A stretch of 64,000 bases of DNA from Alcanivoracaceae bacterium (lineage in GTDB: Bacteria > Pseudomonadota > Gammaproteobacteria > Pseudomonadales > Alcanivoracaceae). The position numbers were made by a program, and so were the translations under genes. The DNA is taken from positions 258,126 through 322,125 of the forward strand of contig JARGPU010000001.1 of the NCBI GenBank assembly GCA_029210325.1, written 5' to 3'. The notes beneath the pieces were generated by a model. That model saw only the letters and a program-made list of their open reading frames with translations, was not told the origin of the DNA and did no database searches. Below, piece by piece: positions 1 through 9,841 of the stretch. Position 1 is the stretch's first letter; each line of letters begins with the position of its first letter.

Positions 1-489
1 ACTGCCACCGGTATCGTCAGGGCTAATCGCTGTACGCGCCTCCAACAGCACCGGGCCAGTGTCCAGACCGGCCTCCATCTGCATGATGCCCACCCCGGTT
101 TCATCATCACCCGCAGCGATGGCACGCTGAATCGGCGCAGCGCCGCGCCAGCGCGGCAGCAAAGATCCGTGCACGTTAATGCAACCGAGCCGTGGCAAGG
201 AAAGTACAGCGCGGGGAATAATCAGCCCGTAGGCCACCACCACCATGACATCCGCGGCCAGGGCGGCGAGCTCATCGCAGATAGCCTGGCCCTTCAAGTT
301 CTCTGGCTGAAGAACCGGGATGCCATGCTCAAGCGCAAGCGCTTTGACCGGGCTGGGCTGCAACGCCCGGCCGCGCCCGGCGGGACGATCTGGCTGGGTC
401 AGCACAGCAATCACCTGGTGGGAAGAAGCAATCAGTGCCGCCAGACTTTCAGCAGCAAATTCCGGCGTACCGGCAAACACAATGCGCAA
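1..489 (-). CDS. fmt: Methionyl-tRNA formyltransferase, C-terminal part cut by window edge
   Basis: Formylates the methionine on initiator tRNA using 10-formyl-tetrahydrofolate; cytoplasmic. The 163 visible residues are the N-terminal formyltransferase (Rossmann) domain. It contains [11 protein letters not shown] at the start, [10 protein letters not shown], the folate-site segment [19 protein letters not shown] and the downstream [10 protein letters not shown], all hallmark Fmt motifs. The only in-frame start near the conserved N-terminus is TTG at 489, preceded by a GACGAGG ribosome site 8 bases upstream; no ATG or GTG fits. It lies 36 bases after def in the same direction, the usual def-fmt pair, so the two are probably co-transcribed. 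The C-terminal tRNA-binding domain lies outside the window. Confidence 0.95.
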   Translation of the reverse strand, partial: MRIVFAGTPEFAAESLAALIASSHQVIAVLTQPDRPAGRGRALQPSPVKALALEHGIPVLQPENLKGQAICDELAALAADVMVVVAYGLIIPRAVLSLPRLGCINVHGSLLPRWRGAAPIQRAIAAGDDETGVGIMQMEAGLDTGPVLLEARTAISPDDTGGS

Positions 490-525
490 CGGACAGACCT
501 CGTCAAGGAGCGAGAAAACAGGGGA

Positions 526-1029
526 TCAGGCGTGACGCTGGACCTTTTCCAGCTTTTTCCGGATGCGCTCACGCTTCAACCGGGACACGTGATCAACGAA
601 CAGCTTGCCATCCAGATGATCGATTTCATGCTGCAGACAGACTGCCAGCAAGTCATCCGCCTCCATTTCGAACTGCTCGCCGTGGCGGTCCAAGGCCCGC
701 ACAAGGATGCGATCCGGCCGCACCACCTGCTCGTGGAAGCCGGGCACCGACAGGCAGCCCTCTTCATAGGGCTTGGTATCCGAACCGATCGGTGTGATCT
801 GCGGATTGATAAACACCATGGGCTGATCACCGGCCTCGGAAACATCCAGCACTAACAGTCGCTTATGGACATTCACCTGGGTGGCCGCCAGACCGATACC
901 CGGGGCGGCGTACATGGTTTCAAACATGTCGTCGATCAATTTGCGCAGTCCGTCATCCACCTGCTCGACCGGCTTTGCTACGGTACGCAGGCGGGGATCC
1001 GGAAATTCAAGAATCTCAAGTAATGCCAT
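526..1029 (-). CDS. def: Peptide deformylase
   Basis: Removes the formyl group from the N-terminal methionine of nascent proteins; a cytoplasmic Fe/Zn hydrolase. At 167 residues it has the normal length. All three signature motifs are present: GIGLAATQ (residues 44-51), EGCLSVP (90-96, metal ligand Cys92) and HEIDH (134-138, two His ligands and the catalytic Glu). It precedes fmt on the same strand and is divergent from the LysM gene, with about 160 bases between them that must hold both promoters. The same order (fmt, def, LysM, dprA) is found in Pseudomonas. Confidence 0.97.
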   Translation of the reverse strand: MALLEILEFPDPRLRTVAKPVEQVDDGLRKLIDDMFETMYAAPGIGLAATQVNVHKRLLVLDVSEAGDQPMVFINPQITPIGSDTKPYEEGCLSVPGFHEQVVRPDRILVRALDRHGEQFEMEADDLLAVCLQHEIDHLDGKLFVDHVSRLKRERIRKKLEKVQRHA

Positions 1030-1189
1030 AGGTCCGGCCCTGAAGTTGCGACAGCACTCTAAATATGGTTGCTAACGCTATGATCACATTGCTAATATCG
1101 GTTCCAAATACCGCCTGAATCGGGCTTGCTGAGCACTCCCGGGAGAGGCAACTTGGGACCACGCCAATAATGATAAAAGGAATCCGGTA

Positions 1190-2299
1190 ATGATGAAATC
1201 GCTCCTGCGCACCCTGTCCGCCGGACTGCTGGTGACGGTTGCCGGTCTCGGTGCCCTTCAGGCTTCGGCGAATGTCACCCTGAAAAACGGGCACCCGGAA
1301 GTGTACTACGTCAAGCAGGGAGATACTCTTTGGGATATTTCCGGTCAGTTTCTGGAGAGCCCCTGGCAGTGGCCGGAGCTGTGGCACGTCAATGAAGAAA
1401 TTGACAACCCTCACCTGATCTACCCCGGCGACGTGATTCGCATGGTTTACGTCGACGGCCGTCCGCAGTTGCAAGTTGAACGTGGCGGAGCGGCAGGCAA
1501 GGAAACCGTCAAGATGATGACTGACGGTTCGCTGGTAAAGCTGTCACCTCAGGTACGTGAACTGCCACTTGATTCTGCCATCCCGATGATTCCGGTGAGC
1601 AGCATCCAGACCTTTTTGCGTGAAGCTCTTGTAGTCAACAAAGAGGAAGCCTCTCAGGCCCCTTATATCATTGCCGGCTCTGACCGCCGTGTGGTGTACG
1701 CCTCCGGTGACACCGTGTACGCCCGTGACCCGGTTGGCAAGTGGGCGGAGTTGATTCAGTCCTATGGCGTGTTCCGCGTCGGCCACCAGTATGTAGATCC
1801 GCAAACCCGTGAGATTCTCGGTATTGAAGCGCTGAAAATTGGTACCGTACGGACCACAGACCAAAAAGACGATGTCGCCACTTTCCGCGTCATTCTGTCG
1901 CAGGAAGACATCCGCCCACAGGACCGTCTCTTCACCAGCCGTGAAGGTCGCATGCAGTCAACTTTCTATCCTGCAGCGCCGGATACCAAGGTTGAAGCAC
2001 GCATTATTCGCTTCTTCGATCGCCTGCACAGTGTTGCCCGCAACGATGTGGTGGTAGTTAACAAAGGAAGCCGCGACGGCCTTCGTGATGGCCACGTTTT
2101 AGAGGTCAATCAAGCCGGCGAGCGAGTCAAGGATCCTCTCAGCAAAAGCATGGTACAACTGCCGGACGCGAAAGCCGGAACCATGGTTCTTTTCCGAGTA
2201 TTCGAGAAGGTATCCTACGGCTTGATCGTGCAATCTTCTTTGCCAATTCGCATGAATGATACGGCCACCAATCCCGCCGGCAGCCTGCCGGATATGTAA
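1190..2299 (+). CDS. Exported LysM-domain protein
   Basis: Predicted exported or envelope-bound protein with one LysM peptidoglycan-binding domain. An N-terminal signal peptide (positive MMKSLLR, hydrophobic core, cleavage likely after ALQASA, about residue 27) is followed by LysM at about residues 38-87 (VYYVKQGDTLWDI to LIYPGDVIRM). The remaining 280 residues are not a catalytic domain I recognise. Start is ATG at 1190 or the next codon ATG at 1193, with AAAGGAAT upstream. An orthologous LysM protein sits between def and dprA in Pseudomonas. A strong terminator follows, separating it from dprA. The cellular role is not established from sequence. Confidence 0.85.
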   Translation: MMKSLLRTLSAGLLVTVAGLGALQASANVTLKNGHPEVYYVKQGDTLWDISGQFLESPWQWPELWHVNEEIDNPHLIYPGDVIRMVYVDGRPQLQVERGGAAGKETVKMMTDGSLVKLSPQVRELPLDSAIPMIPVSSIQTFLREALVVNKEEASQAPYIIAGSDRRVVYASGDTVYARDPVGKWAELIQSYGVFRVGHQYVDPQTREILGIEALKIGTVRTTDQKDDVATFRVILSQEDIRPQDRLFTSREGRMQSTFYPAAPDTKVEARIIRFFDRLHSVARNDVVVVNKGSRDGLRDGHVLEVNQAGERVKDPLSKSMVQLPDAKAGTMVLFRVFEKVSYGLIVQSSLPIRMNDTATNPAGSLPDM

Positions 2300-2320
2300 G
2301 CAATCGGCTATTTGCTACGC

Positions 2321-2354
2321 AAAAACCCGGTGATAGCCTCACCGGGTTTTTTTA
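2321..2354 (+). terminator. Intrinsic terminator after LysM gene
   Basis: The arms ACCCGGTGA and TCACCGGGT pair around a short loop and are followed by a run of seven T; an A run precedes the hairpin, so it may also work on the other strand. It lies 22 bases past the LysM stop codon and 17 before dprA, so dprA needs its own promoter or read-through. Confidence 0.85.
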
Positions 2355-2370
2355 TGTCCGGATACTTCGC

Positions 2371-3468
2371 ATGGATCGCGACACTTTGGCCCTCAGCGCC
2401 TGCCTCGCCTGCGCCGGCAGCAGCAATGAACTGGCTCGCTGGCTAAACGAACCGGCCGCTAACATCAACGATCTACTCAGCCCGGCGCGACGACGTCGAG
2501 CCCGCATCCGTGAGCAAACCGCGCAACGGCTGGTGAAGCTACTGAAGCGCGGCGAGCCACAGCGGGTCAAGGAGCAGCTGGAACGAGATAACTGGCAGAT
2601 AATAACCGCTGCCTCGCCAGAGTGGCCGGCATTGCTCGTCGATATTGATGCTGGACCGGCGCTACTGTTCGTGCGCGGCGATGCCCAGTTGCTGGGCACA
2701 CCACAACTGGCAATGGTGGGCGCGCGCCATGCCTCCGCGGAAGGGCTCGACAATGCGCGCCGTTTCGCCAGAGTGCTTGCCGGTGCCGGGTTCACCATCA
2801 CCAGTGGGCTTGCCCTTGGCATTGATCGAGCCGCCCATGAAGGCGCGCTACAGGGAGGCACCACGCTTGCCGTACTAGGTCACGGGCCCGGTCCATGCTA
2901 CCCACCGCGTAACCGGCCGCTGGCGGAGCAGATTATCGACGGTGGCGGCGCACTGGTAACTGAGTTTCCGCCGGGACTGTCGCCCCGTAAGGAATTTTTC
3001 CCCCAACGCAACCGACTGATCAGCGGCCTGTCACTGGCCACCATTGTGGTAGAAGCAGCAGAACACTCTGGCTCTCTGATAACAGCGCGACTGGCGTTAC
3101 AACAGGGCAGAGAGGTATTTGCCATTCCCGGCTCGATTCACAATCCATTAACCAAGGGCTGCCACCGATTACTACGTGACGGCGCCAACTGGCTCGAGTC
3201 CCTACATGATGTACGGGCAGTGTTCAGCAGCCTGACCTCGCTGGCGGAAAGTGCCAGTGAATGTTCAAGTGCTAGCCATAGCCGCCATGCCGACCTCCTA
3301 CTAGAGCATTTCATCAGCGGCCCCAACAGCATTGATCAACTGCACCAACGCAGTGGCATTGCCATTCATGATCTGACATCCAGGCTATCAAGCCTGGAGA
3401 TAAGCGGTCATATCCAGCGCGTTGCCGGAGGCTACTGCCGCCGTTACCCGGACAACGAAATTTCCTGA
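2371..3468 (+). CDS. dprA: DNA processing protein DprA (Smf)
   Basis: Binds incoming single-stranded DNA during natural transformation and loads RecA; cytoplasmic. The 365 residues carry the DprA Rossmann core: GARHAS (about 117-122), [16 protein letters not shown] (145-160), the proline-rich GPCYPPRN segment, [11 protein letters not shown] (211-221) and [13 protein letters not shown] (231-243). The last 60 or so residues look like the small winged-helix domain seen in many Smf proteins. The N-terminal 100 residues are the variable SAM-like part. No other competence genes are in view. Start ATG 2371 directly follows the terminator of the LysM gene. Confidence 0.95.
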   Translation: MDRDTLALSACLACAGSSNELARWLNEPAANINDLLSPARRRRARIREQTAQRLVKLLKRGEPQRVKEQLERDNWQIITAASPEWPALLVDIDAGPALLFVRGDAQLLGTPQLAMVGARHASAEGLDNARRFARVLAGAGFTITSGLALGIDRAAHEGALQGGTTLAVLGHGPGPCYPPRNRPLAEQIIDGGGALVTEFPPGLSPRKEFFPQRNRLISGLSLATIVVEAAEHSGSLITARLALQQGREVFAIPGSIHNPLTKGCHRLLRDGANWLESLHDVRAVFSSLTSLAESASECSSASHSRHADLLLEHFISGPNSIDQLHQRSGIAIHDLTSRLSSLEISGHIQRVAGGYCRRYPDNEIS

Positions 3469-3553
3469 GGCAAGATCAGTCACAGGCACATCTTTACGCT
3501 ACACTTGCGTTCTATTTAGCTCGAAACAAAACCGCTATCACAGGATTGCTGGC

Positions 3554-4102
3554 ATGTGGATGCATCTACATACAGCTGCCCACGCATTGCGTCAGGGTGG
3601 CGTGGTCGCCTATCCCACCGAGGCCGTTTATGGTCTTGGCTGTAATCCGCTAGACCAGCATGCGGTCCATCGATTACTGCAGATCAAGCAACGTCCGGTA
3701 AACAAAGGGCTGATTCTGCTTGGCGCAGATATCGATCAGCTGTTGCCGTTTATCAAGCTGTCGGCGCAGCAAGAACAGCAACTTCGGCAGCACTGGCCGC
3801 TGGCGACCACCTATCTGGTACGCAGTAGCGAGCTGACCCCGGATTGGGTGCGTGGCGATCATGATAAAGTTGCTGTTCGCGTTAGCCAGCACCCGATTGC
3901 CAGCGAACTATGCCGACTGGCTGGAACAGCCCTGATTTCCACCAGCGCCAATCGTGGCGGCCAACCGGCTTGCCGCAATGGTTTTCAGGTGGCTCGACAT
4001 CTGGGCGATGAAGTGGACTTTATTGTCACCGGTCAATGCGACCGGGCAGCGCGCCCGTCTACCATCATTGATCTGGAGAGCGGAGCAATTTTGCGCCAAT
4101 AG
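3554..4102 (+). CDS. tsaC: Threonylcarbamoyl-AMP synthase TsaC (YrdC)
   Basis: Makes threonylcarbamoyl-AMP from threonine, bicarbonate and ATP for the t6A37 modification of ANN-decoding tRNAs. The protein has the TsaC/Sua5 core: [16 protein letters not shown] near the N-terminus, the KQRPVNKGL basic motif, and the C-terminal STSAN and PSTIIDL motifs. The short form (about 182 residues) lacks the Sua5 C-terminal domain. The reading frame is open further upstream, but homologues begin near the [14 protein letters not shown] segment, so I place the start at ATG 3554 (ATG 3560 is also possible); AGGAT lies just upstream. hemF follows within 40 bases, as in Pseudomonas. Confidence 0.93.
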   Translation: MWMHLHTAAHALRQGGVVAYPTEAVYGLGCNPLDQHAVHRLLQIKQRPVNKGLILLGADIDQLLPFIKLSAQQEQQLRQHWPLATTYLVRSSELTPDWVRGDHDKVAVRVSQHPIASELCRLAGTALISTSANRGGQPACRNGFQVARHLGDEVDFIVTGQCDRAARPSTIIDLESGAILRQ

Positions 4103-4138
4103 AGTTTGATTAAATGCCCGCCTATGAGGCCTGATTAA

Positions 4139-5043
<905 letters not shown>

Positions 5044-5044
<1 letters not shown>

Positions 5045-5844
5045 TGGTGTTCGCGCTGTTCGGCAATCCTGTTCACCATTCGCGCTCTCCGCAGATCCAC
5101 ACGGCATTTGCGGAGCAGCGCGGGCAACCCATGGACTTCCGCCTGATTCTGGCGCCGCTAAACGACTTTGCCGGCAGTGTCCGAGAGTTTTTCAGTACCG
5201 GCGGGGTCGGCGCCAATGTCACTTTGCCCTTCAAGGAACAGGCGTGGCAGCTATGCGACGAGCTCAGTGACCGGGCTCGCCACGCTGGCGCTGTCAATAC
5301 TCTGTGGCAGAAGGACGGTCGGCTATACGGTGACAATACCGATGGTATCGGCATGGTGACGGATATCCGCGACAATCTGCGCTGGCCATTGGGCCATCGG
5401 CGCATCCTGATTCTGGGTGCCGGCGGAGCGGTGCGCGGCGTACTCGGCCCGTTACTTGATGAGCACCCCGCGCATATCCGCATCGCCAATCGCACCGCAG
5501 AGAAAGCCCGAGAGCTTTCACTGATGTTTGCCGGCCACGGCGTACCCATTTTTGGAGGCGGTCTGGACAATCTGTCCGGTCCCTATGACCTGATTATCAA
5601 TGCCATTTCCGCAGGCCTCGGCGGTTCCATGCCAGAGCTCCCTGATGGCCTGATCGGACCCCAAACCCATTGCTACGACATGATCTATGGGGACACCCCA
5701 TTTCTGCGCTGGGCAGTACAGAAAGGAGCAGCAGAAACTGCTGATGGGCTTGGCATGCTAGTGGAGCAGGCCGCGGAGGCGTTCTCGATCTGGCACGGCT
5801 GGCGCCCCCAGACCGAAAGCGTAATTGAGCAAATGCGCAGCTGA
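5044..5844 (+). CDS. aroE: Shikimate dehydrogenase (NADP+)
   Basis: Reduces 3-dehydroshikimate to shikimate in aromatic amino acid synthesis. The substrate domain shows NPVHHSRSP, NVTLPFKE (catalytic Lys64) and NTDGIGM (catalytic Asp100). The nucleotide-binding domain shows ILGAGGAVRGVL (about 123-134). The C-terminal DGLGMLVEQAAEAFSIWHG helix is also typical. Start ATG 5044 overlaps the hemF stop by one base and gives 266 residues, the usual length; longer in-frame starts would run far into hemF. Confidence 0.96.
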
Positions 5845-5866
5845 GGGAATATTGTCTGGGCTGGCT

Positions 5867-6406
5867 TTAGTCGGCCAGATAACGATCCTTCAGCTTCACG
5901 TAGTTACCTGCCACATAGCTTAAGAATTGGCGCTCTTCGTCGGACAGCGGTCGTACCGCCTGTGCCGGCCTGCCGCGGTACAAAAAGCCTGATTGCAGCC
6001 GCTTGCCCGGCGACACCAGAGAGCCCGCCGCCAAAATCACCTCGTCTTCGATTACCGCGCCATCCATAACGATAGCCTGCATGCCAATCATTACCCGGCT
6101 TCCTACGCTGCAGCCATGCAACATGGCCTGATGGGCGACGGTCACGTCATCGCCAATCGACAGAGCGTAACCACCGGGGTTGAAGGTCGAGTCATGGGTG
6201 ATATGTAGTACCGCGTTGTCCTGAATGCTGACCCGGTGACCAATGCGGATCTGATGCATGTCGCCGCGGATCACCGCACATGGCCATACTGAGCAGTCCA
6301 TGCCGAGCACCACATCGCCGATCACCTGGGCAGACTCATCTACCCAAGTCCCCGCTCCAACCTGAGGTCGCTTGTTTTCGAAGGAACGAATCCCCATCTG
6401 ATACAC
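5867..6406 (-). CDS. yrdA: Gamma-carbonic anhydrase family protein (YrdA type)
   Basis: Left-handed beta-helix protein of the gamma-carbonic anhydrase / ferripyochelin-binding family. The 179 residues are built of hexapeptide repeats. Metal-ligand histidines are visible in VLHITHD and in AHQAMLHGCSVG, and an Arg/Asp pair in AVIRGD. The family is a zinc-dependent trimer; carbonic anhydrase activity is proven for only some members, so substrate is uncertain. Start ATG 6406 or, three codons later, the MGIRSF methionine. It converges on aroE and diverges from prlC. Confidence 0.9.
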   Translation of the reverse strand: MYQMGIRSFENKRPQVGAGTWVDESAQVIGDVVLGMDCSVWPCAVIRGDMHQIRIGHRVSIQDNAVLHITHDSTFNPGGYALSIGDDVTVAHQAMLHGCSVGSRVMIGMQAIVMDGAVIEDEVILAAGSLVSPGKRLQSGFLYRGRPAQAVRPLSDEERQFLSYVAGNYVKLKDRYLAD

Positions 6407-6468
6407 TCACCAGTTATTGAATGTCCGGCGTCGACAATGGGCGGCGCCACACTGCCACTGAGGATACC

Positions 6469-8499
6469 ATGTCGAACAACCCGCTGATTGACTACACCGG
6501 CTTGCCGCCATTTTCAGAAATCCGCCCGCAGCATGTCCAGCCCGCAGTCGAGCAACTGATTGCCGCCGGCCGGAAAAAAATCGAGCAGGTATTAGCTCAG
6601 GGCGACTTCAGCTGGAAAGGTCTGGTGGCAGCCCTTGACGAGGAAGACGAACGCCTTGGCAAGGCCTTTGGCCCGGCTGGCCACCTCAACGGGGTGGCGC
6701 AAAATCCGGCCCTGCGCGATGCCTACAACGCTTGTCTTCCGCTGCTTAGCGAGTACGGCACAGAAGTTGGTCAGAACGAAAAGCTCTACGCCGCCTACCA
6801 AGCACTGCATGACAGCGCGGAATACAACACCTTGAACGAAGCGCAGAAGAAGGATCTGGAAAATACATTGCGCGACTTCCGTCTGTCCGGGGTCAGTCTG
6901 CCGCCTGACAAAAAGGCCGAGTATATGGAGGTCGCAAAAAAGCTTTCGGAGCTGACCTCGACATTCTCTGACAATGTACTGGATGCAACCCAGTCTTGGC
7001 GAAAGCACGTTACCGACGAATCGCTGCTCGATGGCCTGCCCGATGTCGCTCGGGCCGGGGCGGCGGATCGCGCCAAGGAAGAAAATTTGAACGGCTGGCT
7101 TCTCACTCTGGACTTCCCCAGTTATTACGCCGTGATGTGCCACTCCACTAATCGCGAACTACGCGAAGAGATGTATCGCGCCCATGTTACCCGCGCCTCT
7201 GATACCGGACCGGACGCAGGCAAGTACGACAACAGTGCGATCATGAATGAGATTATTGAATTGCGTCAGCAGGAAGCCCAGCTGCTGGGCTTTTCCAGCT
7301 ACGCTGAAGCCTCGCTGGAAACCAAGATGGCGCGCAGCACTGAAGAGGTTGTCGGCTTCCTGAACGATCTCGCAGTAAAAGCGAAGCCACAGGCGCAGCA
7401 AGAGCTGGCCGAGTTACGAGCCTTTGCTGCCGAGCAGGGCGCGGGCGATCTGCAACCCTGGGATCTGACCTTCTGGAGTGAGCGACTGCGCGAGGCCCGC
7501 TTCAGCATATCGGAAGAGGAGCTGCGCCCCTGGTTCCCCGCGGAGCGAGTTATCAGCGGCATGTTTGGCATTGTTGAAAAAGTTTTCGGTATTGATATCC
7601 GACAGCGAGATGGCGTCGACAAATGGCATAAAGATGTACGCTTCTATGACATCGTTGATACTGGCGGTGAGGTGATGGCCAGCTTCTACCTCGACATGTA
7701 TGCCCGCACCGGCAAACGTGGCGGAGCCTGGATGGATGACTGCCTTGGCCGTGTTCGCCTCAAGGATGGCAGCCTGCAAAAACCGGTGGCCTACCTGACC
7801 TGCAACTTCGCTCCCCCCGCCGGTGGCAAGCCAGGGCTGCTGACCCATGATGAGGTAGTCACCCTGTTCCATGAGTTCGGCCATGGCCTGCATCATATGC
7901 TGACCGAACAGGAAGTGTCCGGCGTGTCCGGTATCAGTGGCGTAGCATGGGACGCGGTTGAGCTGCCAAGTCAGTTCATGGAGAACTGGTGCTGGACCGA
8001 AGAGGGTGTCGCCATGCTGTCGGCTCACTACGAAACCGGTGAGCCGCTGCCAAAAGACAAACTGGAGAAGCTACTGGCGGCAAAAAATTTCCAAAGCGCC
8101 ATGGCCATGCTCCGTCAGCTAGAATTCTCCATCTTCGATATGCACATCCACTCAGGCCTCGAAGGCAAAACCATTGCCCAGGTGCTAGACGAAGTACGCG
8201 ACGAAGTGGCCGTCATCAAACCGCCGTCTTTCAATCGTTTCCAGAACAGCTTCAGTCATATTTTTGCGGGCGGTTATGCCGCTGGTTATTACAGCTACAA
8301 GTGGGCAGAGGTTCTGTCCGCCGACGCCTGGTCAAAATTTGAGGAAGAGGGCGTATTTAATCCTGAGACCGGGCGCTCTTTCCGGGAGAAAATTCTTGCC
8401 CGTGGCGGCAGCAAGGAACCGATGGAACTATTTATCGATTTCCGTGGCCGCGAGCCCAGCGTTGAGCCGTTACTTCGTCATAGCGGAATTGCGGCGTGA
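6469..8499 (+). CDS. prlC: Oligopeptidase A (M3 metallopeptidase)
   Basis: Zinc oligopeptidase that degrades short peptides, including cleaved signal peptides, in the cytoplasm. The active-site HEFGH lies at residues 468-472 of 676, the same place as in E. coli OpdA/PrlC, in the context LFHEFGHGLHHML. The N-terminal NNPLIDYTGLPPFSEI is typical. ATG 6469 is preceded by a GAGGAT ribosome site; an in-frame ATG 48 bases earlier has none. The stop codon overlaps the GTG start of yheV (GTGA), the usual prlC-yheV coupling. Confidence 0.96.
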   Translation: MSNNPLIDYTGLPPFSEIRPQHVQPAVEQLIAAGRKKIEQVLAQGDFSWKGLVAALDEEDERLGKAFGPAGHLNGVAQNPALRDAYNACLPLLSEYGTEVGQNEKLYAAYQALHDSAEYNTLNEAQKKDLENTLRDFRLSGVSLPPDKKAEYMEVAKKLSELTSTFSDNVLDATQSWRKHVTDESLLDGLPDVARAGAADRAKEENLNGWLLTLDFPSYYAVMCHSTNRELREEMYRAHVTRASDTGPDAGKYDNSAIMNEIIELRQQEAQLLGFSSYAEASLETKMARSTEEVVGFLNDLAVKAKPQAQQELAELRAFAAEQGAGDLQPWDLTFWSERLREARFSISEEELRPWFPAERVISGMFGIVEKVFGIDIRQRDGVDKWHKDVRFYDIVDTGGEVMASFYLDMYARTGKRGGAWMDDCLGRVRLKDGSLQKPVAYLTCNFAPPAGGKPGLLTHDEVVTLFHEFGHGLHHMLTEQEVSGVSGISGVAWDAVELPSQFMENWCWTEEGVAMLSAHYETGEPLPKDKLEKLLAAKNFQSAMAMLRQLEFSIFDMHIHSGLEGKTIAQVLDEVRDEVAVIKPPSFNRFQNSFSHIFAGGYAAGYYSYKWAEVLSADAWSKFEEEGVFNPETGRSFREKILARGGSKEPMELFIDFRGREPSVEPLLRHSGIAA

Positions 8500-8705
8500 T
8501 CAAGCGCCGCTTTATCGCTGGCGCCACCTGTCCACAGTGTGGCGCCATGGACAAGATCGTCCGGGTAGAGCAGGGCGAGAGAATTTATATGGAATGCATC
8601 GCGTGCAACATGGAACGCAATCTTGACGAAGCACCGCCGCGGGATCACCCCACCGACGAGCCGATGCTTGGCCAGCCCGTCACCATCCGTCCGCTGAAGA
8701 AATGA
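8496..8705 (+). CDS. yheV: YheV-family zinc-ribbon protein
   Basis: Small 69-residue protein of the YheV family (DUF2387), predicted to bind a metal through two Cys-x2-Cys pairs, CPQC (residues 12-15) and CIAC (34-37). The molecular role is unknown. The start codon is GTG at 8496, overlapping the prlC stop in a GTGA arrangement, so translation is probably coupled. A 24-base inverted repeat follows the stop codon. Confidence 0.85.
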   Translation: MIKRRFIAGATCPQCGAMDKIVRVEQGERIYMECIACNMERNLDEAPPRDHPTDEPMLGQPVTIRPLKK

Positions 8706-8707
8706 TT

Positions 8708-8731
8708 CAGGAGCGGCTGAAGCCGCTCCTG
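8708..8731. repeat. REP-like inverted repeat between yheV and trmB
   Basis: A near-perfect hairpin with arms CAGGAGCGGCT and AGCCGCTCCTG and a two-base loop, between two converging genes. There is no T run, so it is not a classical intrinsic terminator. The GGAGCGG..GGCTGAAGCC core recurs in hairpins at 11515-11544 and partly at 32905-32975, suggesting a dispersed repeat family. Confidence 0.7.
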
Positions 8732-8737
8732 CCTCAA

Positions 8738-9454
8738 CTACTGCTTCTGATAGAGCAGATCCCAAACACCATGACCAAGACGGGCGCCGCGACGCTCGAA
8801 CTTGGTTTCCGGGCGCCAATCAGGACGCGCAGAAAATCCCTGATCTTCTGCCTGATTATCCCAACCGGTTTCCCCCTGCATGACCGCCAACATATGATCG
8901 GCATAGTCCTGCCAGTCGGTGGCCATATGCAGCACGCCTCCCGATGCCAGCTTGCGCTGCACCAGTTGCACCCAGGCTGACTGCACTATGCGACGCTTGT
9001 GGTGCTTTTTCTTGTGCCACGGATCAGGAAAGTAGAGCTGCACGCGAGCCAAACTGGCATCAGCAATACACTGCTCAAGGATGTCTACTGCATCATCGCA
9101 ATAGCTACGCAGGTTGGTGACGCCAGCCTCTTCAATGGCCATCAACAAAGCACCTACACCAGGGCGGTGCACCTCAATGCCGATAAAATCCTTGTCGGGC
9201 TCTGCCGCCGCCATTTGCACCAACGAGTGCCCCATGCCGTAGCCGATTTCCAATACCCGCGGTGCGTCACGGCCAAACACCAACAGGCCATCAAGCACTC
9301 CGCTTGAACGCTCCAGACCAAAGCGCGGCCACAGTGAGTCGAGCGCCTTCTGCTGACCGGCAGTGAGTCGCCCCTCACGCAGCACAAAGCTGCGTACCTT
9401 GCGCATCACCTTGCCGGTGAGCGGGTCCTGATCCTGTTTAAGAAAATCGAGCAT
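8738..9454 (-). CDS. trmB: tRNA (guanine-N7-)-methyltransferase
   Basis: Methylates G46 in the tRNA variable loop with S-adenosylmethionine. The SAM-binding motif [12 protein letters not shown] and the family signature [16 protein letters not shown] are both present, together with the later MATDWQDYA. From ATG 9454 the protein has 238 residues, close to E. coli TrmB (239). An upstream in-frame ATG at 9484 would add ten residues. Neither start has a strong ribosome site. Confidence 0.95.
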   Translation of the reverse strand: MLDFLKQDQDPLTGKVMRKVRSFVLREGRLTAGQQKALDSLWPRFGLERSSGVLDGLLVFGRDAPRVLEIGYGMGHSLVQMAAAEPDKDFIGIEVHRPGVGALLMAIEEAGVTNLRSYCDDAVDILEQCIADASLARVQLYFPDPWHKKKHHKRRIVQSAWVQLVQRKLASGGVLHMATDWQDYADHMLAVMQGETGWDNQAEDQGFSARPDWRPETKFERRGARLGHGVWDLLYQKQ

Positions 9455-9576
9455 GACGGTCAGATCCGATGTCGGGGGGCGCATTGTACGGTAATCAGGG
9501 AGGCGGCGCAGGGCGACGGCGGGTACAATGGCGCGCCTTTGGCCCTATGCGGGCCCATAGACAAGCGGAGAGCCCC

Positions 9577-9837
9577 GTGGAAGGAATGGACGAGATTGAA
9601 GACGACTTCGCCCTGAAGAAGCTGATTGATGCGGTGGAAAATCAGATAGCTGATGGCCACCCAAGGGAAGCCGGACTGGTAGTGATGGATTTATTGGCCC
9701 AGGGAATTGACCGCCAGGCTGCACTAGCTCTGATGGCAGAGACCTTGGCGGAGCATATCGCCATTACCTTCGCCTCCGAGAAGCCTTTTGATGTGAATGC
9801 CTACGCCCGCGCATTGCTGGCGTTGGCCCAAGAATAG
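9577..9837 (+). CDS. Small conserved-looking protein of unknown function
   Basis: I do not recognise this 86-residue protein. It is predicted soluble, largely helical and acidic (DEIEDDFALKKLIDAVENQ; MDLLAQGIDRQAALALMAETLAEHI). I choose GTG 9577 because GGAG lies 6 bases upstream; ATG 9586 is the alternative. It starts close to the divergent trmB gene and ends 4 bases before the start I prefer for the MATE transporter, so the two are likely co-transcribed. Confidence 0.65.
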   Translation: MEGMDEIEDDFALKKLIDAVENQIADGHPREAGLVVMDLLAQGIDRQAALALMAETLAEHIAITFASEKPFDVNAYARALLALAQE

Positions 9838-9841
9838 CCCA

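Noticed and set aside
169-855. Open rightward frame of 228 codons
   Set aside because: It lies antisense to fmt and def, which have full family motifs; its sequence is low-complexity and resembles no family.
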